A stretch of 64,000 nt of DNA, from assembly GCF_015767265.1 (NCBI RefSeq), contig NZ_JADPIB010000004.1:413045-477044 (forward strand), read 5' to 3'. Positions 60,071-64,000 of the stretch are shown here, piece after piece (the first letter of the stretch is position 1; every line of letters starts with the position of its first letter). Position numbers and translations under genes: made by a program. Source of the stretch: Aureivirga marina (GTDB lineage Bacteria; Bacteroidota; Bacteroidia; Flavobacteriales; Flavobacteriaceae). Below the pieces are notes generated by a model. It was given only the letters and a program-made list of their open reading frames with translations. It did no database searches and was not told the origin of the DNA.

Positions 60071-60815
60071 CCTTTTTTCTAAAAATATTTTTAATTTTCT
60101 GAAAAAAAGTAGGTTTTGATTTGTATACATGACTTGTGGTAACTGCTCCTAAAACAACAAGGTCACACAAAAATTGACTTTCTAATTGGATATTTACTGT
60201 TGTCGAATTTTGCATTTTTTCAGCTGTAATTTCAAATTCAGCTCCATCTGTTCCAGTAAATGAAAAGACAAGTACATCTCCATCTTTTAAGTCTGTTATT
60301 GTATATACACCATCAAAATCAGTTTCAGTTCCACTTGCCGTTCCTTTTATAAGAACAGTTGCTCCTAATAATGGTCCAGTTTCATCAGAAACAGTGCCAG
60401 AAACAGTATATGATTTTGATTGATTTGTTTTTTCTTCTTTTTCAATATTTTTTTCAATTTGTTGGGTTTCTGTTGTTTTTGGATGTTCTTGAGCAAAAGT
60501 AGAATTTAAAGATAAAATAGAAATTAATGAAAAACTGGTAATTCCTACATTTAATAATTTATATTTTGACTTTTGAATTGGAGATGAAGTATTTTGTGTT
60601 TCGGTAAAAGAATTTAATTGTGATTTTAAAAATTTTCCACAAGTTTTTTCTGTGTAATTTTTAAAATAATCTTGAATGTCTTCTTTTGTCATTTTAGTAA
60701 AATCAATTACTTCAGTTTGGCAAGATTGACAAAATCCACCTTTTTCAGTTTTTTTGAATGTTGCATAATTTTCAGAACAAGGATTCTGAATAGAAACATT
60801 GATGTCACTTTTCAT
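60063..60815 (-). CDS. Membrane protein with Cys-motif head and carboxypeptidase-regulatory-like domain
   Basis: A 250-residue protein. The N-terminal ~65 residues carry the recurrent Bacteroidota motif NPCSENYATFKKTEKGGFCQSCQTEVIDFTKMT, with paired cysteines and TCGKF, which stay in the cytoplasm. A membrane segment follows (ITSFSLISILSLNSTFA), then a CarboxypepD_reg-like Ig domain (SGTVSDETGPLLGATVLIKGTASGTETDFDGVY). It is the same type of surface-adhesion/plug domain found at TonB-receptor N-termini. It is co-transcribed with the transglutaminase-like gene. Confidence 0.85.
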   Translation of the reverse strand: MKSDINVSIQNPCSENYATFKKTEKGGFCQSCQTEVIDFTKMTKEDIQDYFKNYTEKTCGKFLKSQLNSFTETQNTSSPIQKSKYKLLNVGITSFSLISILSLNSTFAQEHPKTTETQQIEKNIEKEEKTNQSKSYTVSGTVSDETGPLLGATVLIKGTASGTETDFDGVYTITDLKDGDVLVFSFTGTDGAEFEITAEKMQNSTTVNIQLESQFLCDLVVLGAVTTSHVYKSKPTFFQKIKNIFRKKDD

Positions 60816-60997
60816 AATAATTTGTTTTATGTGATTTATAGCTTATTTTTTAAGAAAAAGAATTGAAATGGCACTAATATTTTTCTTTTGTAAGTAGAAA
60901 TATGATTCTTTTTCTTTGAATTTTTTGTAAAAATATAAAAAATAATGAAAAATCATAAAATATTTTATAATTTACTGTTTTAGGAGAAAATAAGAAT

Positions 60998-61031
60998 AGA
61001 TTGTGTTGTAATTCAAATAACAACACAATCT
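60998..61031 (-). terminator. Hairpin after the HAD hydrolase gene
   Basis: AGATTGTGTTGT / ACAACACAATCT with a 10 nt loop, 18 bp after the stop on the minus strand; the tail is only moderately T-rich. Confidence 0.7.
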
Positions 61032-61048
61032 ATTTTAATAGCAGTTTT

Positions 61049-61660
61049 TTAGAAAATGTTTAATTCTTTAAGACTTTCTTCCAATTGTTTTGGAGATTGA
61101 AAATGAATTCCTTTTACTCCAAATTTTTCAAAAGCTTCTACATTTTCCAATTTATCATCGATGAAAATTGTTTTTTCTGGATTAATTTTAAAACGTTCGA
61201 TTGCAATTTCAAAAATTTTCGGATCGGGTTTCATAGTTTTTTCTTGTCCAGAAACCAAAATATCTTGGAAATTCACTAGAAAAGGAAAGGTGTTTTCAGC
61301 ATAATCAAAATTTTCAACATTCCAGTTTGTCAAAGCAAATAATCGATGTGTATTTTGCTTTTTTAATTGCTCTAAAATTTTTACAGAATCTTCAATAGAA
61401 CCGTCAAACATATCTTCCCATCGATCATAATACAAACGAATTAATGCTTCATGTTCAGGAAATTCTGCAACTTTTAATTCCGTAGCTTCTTTCATTGTTC
61501 GTAAACCAGAATCTTGCATACTATTCCATTCTGAAGTACAAATTTCATTCAAAAACCAATTTATTTTTTCTTCATTTCCTTCAAAAATCTTTGTATATAA
61601 ATTTCTAGGATTCCAGTTCAGAAGTACACCTCCTAAATCGAAAATAATTGTATCAATCAT
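61049..61660 (-). CDS. HAD superfamily hydrolase (YihX-like, subfamily IA)
   Basis: A 203-residue HAD phosphatase. Motif I is FDLGGVLLNW with nucleophile D8 (the second Asp position is Gly, as in the haloacid dehalogenase-like YihX group), motif II is FALTNW, motif III is the Lys in EKTMKPDPKIF and motif IV is IFIDDKLENV. It has an alpha-helical cap after residue 20. Likely a sugar-phosphate or nucleotide phosphatase. It stands alone. Confidence 0.9.
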   Translation of the reverse strand: MIDTIIFDLGGVLLNWNPRNLYTKIFEGNEEKINWFLNEICTSEWNSMQDSGLRTMKEATELKVAEFPEHEALIRLYYDRWEDMFDGSIEDSVKILEQLKKQNTHRLFALTNWNVENFDYAENTFPFLVNFQDILVSGQEKTMKPDPKIFEIAIERFKINPEKTIFIDDKLENVEAFEKFGVKGIHFQSPKQLEESLKELNIF

Positions 61661-61843
61661 TTATAAATTTTTTTGTTTAAAAATCAAACAAAAATACATT
61701 ATTTCACAAATATTTAAAGATAAATAAAGACTTTATAAAGAGAGAATTAAAAAAATAATTTCCTAAAAATAAATTAACATTTTCTTGTTAAGTTTCCATT
61801 TTAATTCCTTTATTTTTAATTGATTAAAATAGATTTTGACGAA

Positions 61844-62293
61844 ATGAAGAAGATCGTTTATATAGATATGGATGGTGTTTTGGTTGATTTTGAATTTGGA
61901 TATAATGAAGTAAAAAAGAAATATCCTGAAATTGAATATCCACAAAATAATCTTGGTTTTTGGGAAAGTCTTCCACCGATTTCTGGTGCGATAGATGCTT
62001 TTGAAAAATTAAAAAATGATGAAAGATTTGAAGTTTATATTTTGACATCTCCTTCCGTTACAAATCCTCATTGTTATTCAGAAAAACGAATTTGGGTAGA
62101 AAATCATTTAGGTTTTCATACGGTTCATAATTTGATTATTTCGCCTCACAAAGGTTTGATGAAAGGAGATTATTTGATTGATAATGAAATTTCTGGAAAA
62201 GGTCAAGATCATTTTGAGGGAGAATTATTGCTTTTTGGTTCCGAAAAGTTTAGTGATTGGGATAAAGTGATTTCTTTTTTTGAAAAAATATAA
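61844..62293 (+). CDS. 5'(3')-deoxyribonucleotidase-like HAD protein (NT5C)
   Basis: A 149-residue HAD protein. Motif I is YIDMDGVLVDFEFGY (D7, D9), motif II is YILTSPS, a lysine lies in ISPHKGLMKGDYLIDN and motif IV follows as DYLIDNEISG. This is the 5' nucleotidase, deoxy, cytosolic C family (NT5C, PF06941), which dephosphorylates deoxypyrimidine monophosphates. The ATG at 61844 is used; an upstream frame adds eight residues. It stands 31 bp before mgtE on the same strand. Confidence 0.85.
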   Translation: MKKIVYIDMDGVLVDFEFGYNEVKKKYPEIEYPQNNLGFWESLPPISGAIDAFEKLKNDERFEVYILTSPSVTNPHCYSEKRIWVENHLGFHTVHNLIISPHKGLMKGDYLIDNEISGKGQDHFEGELLLFGSEKFSDWDKVISFFEKI

Positions 62294-62323
62294 ATATATA
62301 TGAAATAAATAAAAAGTGTAAAA

Positions 62324-63640
62324 ATGTCAGTTCAAGATAAACATCCAAGCGATATTGCAGAGCAAATTTCGAATATTGAAGGAAAGGAGCAGGTTTTGGC
62401 ATTTTTACTTTTATCTTCCGAACAAAAATCTGAGGTTTTTTCTTATTTAGATAAAGCGACGCAAGAAAATATAATTACTTCTATTGGAACAAAAGATTTG
62501 GCGGATATTTTAGAAAATATGGCACCAGATGATCGTACAAAGTTTTTCCAAGATTTTCCAGATAATTTAATTAAACAAATCACAAATTTATTAAGTGATG
62601 AAGAGCGAAAAATTGCTTTGAGTTTAATTGGTTATCCAGAAGATGCAGTTGGAAGAATGATGACACCATATTATATTCAAGCGAAAAAAAGTTGGACGGT
62701 TGAAAAGACTTTAAAACATATTAAAAAAGTTGGGAAAAAAGCAGATACACTGAATTTCGTTTATGTTGTAGATGCAAATCAGAAATTAATTGATGATATT
62801 CCGATTGGAAAAGTTTTATTAGCAGATGAAGAAACGACTTTGGCAGAATTATGCGATGATAGTTATATTAATTTATACGCAAATAATTCCAAAGAAGAAG
62901 CGATTCCAGTTTTTGATAAATACGATAGAACCGTTTTGCCAGTTACGACAGATGCGGGAGTTTTAGTCGGAATTGTTACAGTCGATGATATTTTAGAAGT
63001 AATTGAAGCCAGAGATACAGAAGATATTCAGAAATTCGGGGGATTAGAATCTTTAGATTTTCCTTATGCAGAAACGCCTTTGAAAAAATTAATTGGAAAA
63101 AGATCAGGTTGGTTAATTCTTCTATTTTTAGGAGAAATGTTGACAGCTTCTGCAATGGGATATTTTGAAGAAGAAATTGCACAAGCAGTTGTTTTGGCAT
63201 TATTTATTCCGTTGATTATTTCCAGTGGAGGTAATTCTGGTTCACAGGCGGCAACGTTAATTATTCGTGCGATGGCACTTCAAGAAATAAATTTACGAAG
63301 TTGGTGGTTTGTTTTACGTCGAGAGATATTTTCTGGGTTTATGTTAGGAGCAATTCTTGGAATTATTGGTTTTTTAAGGATTTTTATTTGGCAACAGTTT
63401 GGTTTCTATGACTATGGAGATCATTGGTATTTAATTGGCGTAACCATTTTTGCTTCTTTAATTGGTGTTGTACTTTGGGGAACTATTGCAGGAGCGATGA
63501 TTCCTTTTATTTTAAGGAGTTTAAGATTGGATCCAGCAACTTCATCCGCACCATTTGTTGCAACTTTAGTCGATGTTACAGGATTGGTAATTTACTTTTC
63601 AATTGCTGCGGTTTTCTTAAAAGGAATTCTTTTGAGCTAA
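62324..63640 (+). CDS. mgtE: Magnesium transporter MgtE
   Basis: A 438-residue MgtE. An N domain (~1-120: SDIAEQISNIEGKEQVLAFLLLSS, LADILENMAPDDRTKF) and a pair of CBS motifs (~125-245: AVGRMMTPYYIQ, VDANQKLIDDIPI, VLVGIVTVDDILEVIE) precede five membrane helices with the family motif PLIISSGGNSGSQAATLIIRAMAL. It imports Mg2+ and closes when cytosolic Mg2+ binds the N/CBS domains. The start fits the family. No terminator is obvious downstream. Confidence 0.95.
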   Translation: MSVQDKHPSDIAEQISNIEGKEQVLAFLLLSSEQKSEVFSYLDKATQENIITSIGTKDLADILENMAPDDRTKFFQDFPDNLIKQITNLLSDEERKIALSLIGYPEDAVGRMMTPYYIQAKKSWTVEKTLKHIKKVGKKADTLNFVYVVDANQKLIDDIPIGKVLLADEETTLAELCDDSYINLYANNSKEEAIPVFDKYDRTVLPVTTDAGVLVGIVTVDDILEVIEARDTEDIQKFGGLESLDFPYAETPLKKLIGKRSGWLILLFLGEMLTASAMGYFEEEIAQAVVLALFIPLIISSGGNSGSQAATLIIRAMALQEINLRSWWFVLRREIFSGFMLGAILGIIGFLRIFIWQQFGFYDYGDHWYLIGVTIFASLIGVVLWGTIAGAMIPFILRSLRLDPATSSAPFVATLVDVTGLVIYFSIAAVFLKGILLS

Positions 63641-63911
63641 AAGAATGTTTGAAAATTATTCTTCAATTCTTTTTAATTTTTTCAAAGAAAATAGTTCTGC
63701 ATTATAACAATTGATGTTTTTTATTATTTAATAATTTTCTCATTTATATAAGATTTTTTAGATTGATAAATAAAAAATAAGAGTTTAAACGTTATAAGAT
63801 TTTTTAAATGTTTAAGTAAAACGTATTTTATTCGAGTGTTAAAATAAATATTTATAGTTTCAAAATTAAATATATATTGTTAAAAAAATAACAAAATGCA
63901 GTTAAAGTTTG
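63641..63911. other. Intergenic region after mgtE
   Basis: About 270 bp of AT-rich DNA. No terminator, ORF or repeat is convincing; the -7 element of the next gene follows at 63912. Confidence 0.3.
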
Positions 63912-63919
63912 TATATTTG
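63912..63919 (+). promoter_or_regulatory. -7 promoter element
   Basis: TATATTTG, 20 bp before the ATG at 63940. Confidence 0.55.
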
Positions 63920-63939
63920 CATAAAAATATTATATTAAT

Positions 63940-64000
63940 ATGAAAAAAATTGTTTTAGCAGCATTTTCTTTTTTTGCTTTTACATTTAGTATGAATGGCC
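63940..64000 (+). CDS. N-terminus of a secreted protein (partial)
   Basis: The ATG at 63940 begins a frame that runs off the window. The 20 visible residues (KKIVLAAFSFFAFTFSM) are a typical signal peptide. A TATATTTG promoter element precedes it. Product unknown. Confidence 0.6.
   Translation, partial: MKKIVLAAFSFFAFTFSMNG

Noticed and set aside
1..64000. tRNA or rRNA genes
   Set aside because: No cloverleaf with a 3' CCA region or conserved T-loop, and no rRNA-like sequence, was recognised on either strand; a covariance search would be needed to exclude them fully.

Overview
The window is AT-rich DNA from a bacterium of the Bacteroidota, most likely a marine Flavobacteriaceae of the Tenacibaculum/Polaribacter kind (inference; the genus cannot be fixed from sequence alone). 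Support: the Bacteroidota promoter element TAnnTTTG upstream of many genes, few purine-rich ribosome binding sites, a type IX secretion (T9SS) C-terminal sorting domain, DUF5916, MerC, DUF4349 and bacteroidetal LRR proteins, a zapA-6S RNA-rny arrangement, and many lipoproteins with a lysine or glutamate rich stretch after the lipobox.

Layout. 0-3.5 kb: end of an iron-siderophore ABC importer (permease, ATPase), two SRPBCC proteins, a small membrane protein and an exported deaminase. 3.6-9 kb: secreted proteins (a polysaccharide-lyase-like lipoprotein with a duplicated module, an M28 peptidase, an exported DinB protein, a T9SS cargo). 9-13.8 kb: a TPR/DUF2141 protein, a LytS-type histidine kinase and a 2TM protein behind a LytTR-type direct repeat, cysteine synthase and two small conserved genes. 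13.8-20.6 kb: DUF5916 protein, unknowns, a membrane-anchored LAS-type peptidase and a small bactofilin-like cluster whose first gene carries a frameshift. 20.7-25.3 kb: a MacAB-like ABC export operon. 25.3-33 kb: adenine/adenosine deaminase, LRR protein, a predicted small RNA, glycosyltransferase plus ECF sigma factor, lipoproteins. 33.3-41.2 kb: ndk with a one-base frameshift, DUF4349 protein, a tautomerase/SDR/NTF2 operon with a Crp-type regulator, a serine hydrolase, and a divergent MerC/Fur pair with two palindromic operators.

41.3-46.3 kb is the most accessory part. Three minus-strand genes of unknown function, one with a probable PD-(D/E)XK nuclease core, are each followed by a near-identical ~84 bp element that combines a terminator hairpin with a TAnnTTTG promoter. 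The genes therefore look like interchangeable cassettes separated by direct repeats. Next to them lies a 63 bp satellite built of 21 bp sub-units, and a related 21 bp repeat occurs 18 kb away at 27.4 kb. 46.3-64 kb returns to core genes: mnmE, a YheT-type hydrolase flanked by copies of a structured 168 bp interspersed repeat, divergent dps/oxyR, zapA, 6S RNA, rny, an MFS exporter divergent from an HPP-family gene across a perfect palindrome, an ATP-grasp/cpREC pair, a transglutaminase-like protein, HAD phosphatases, mgtE and the start of a secreted protein.

Two single-base frameshifts (ndk and the gene at 18.9 kb) could be real mutations or sequencing errors. No tRNA, rRNA, CRISPR array, transposase or integrase gene was recognised.
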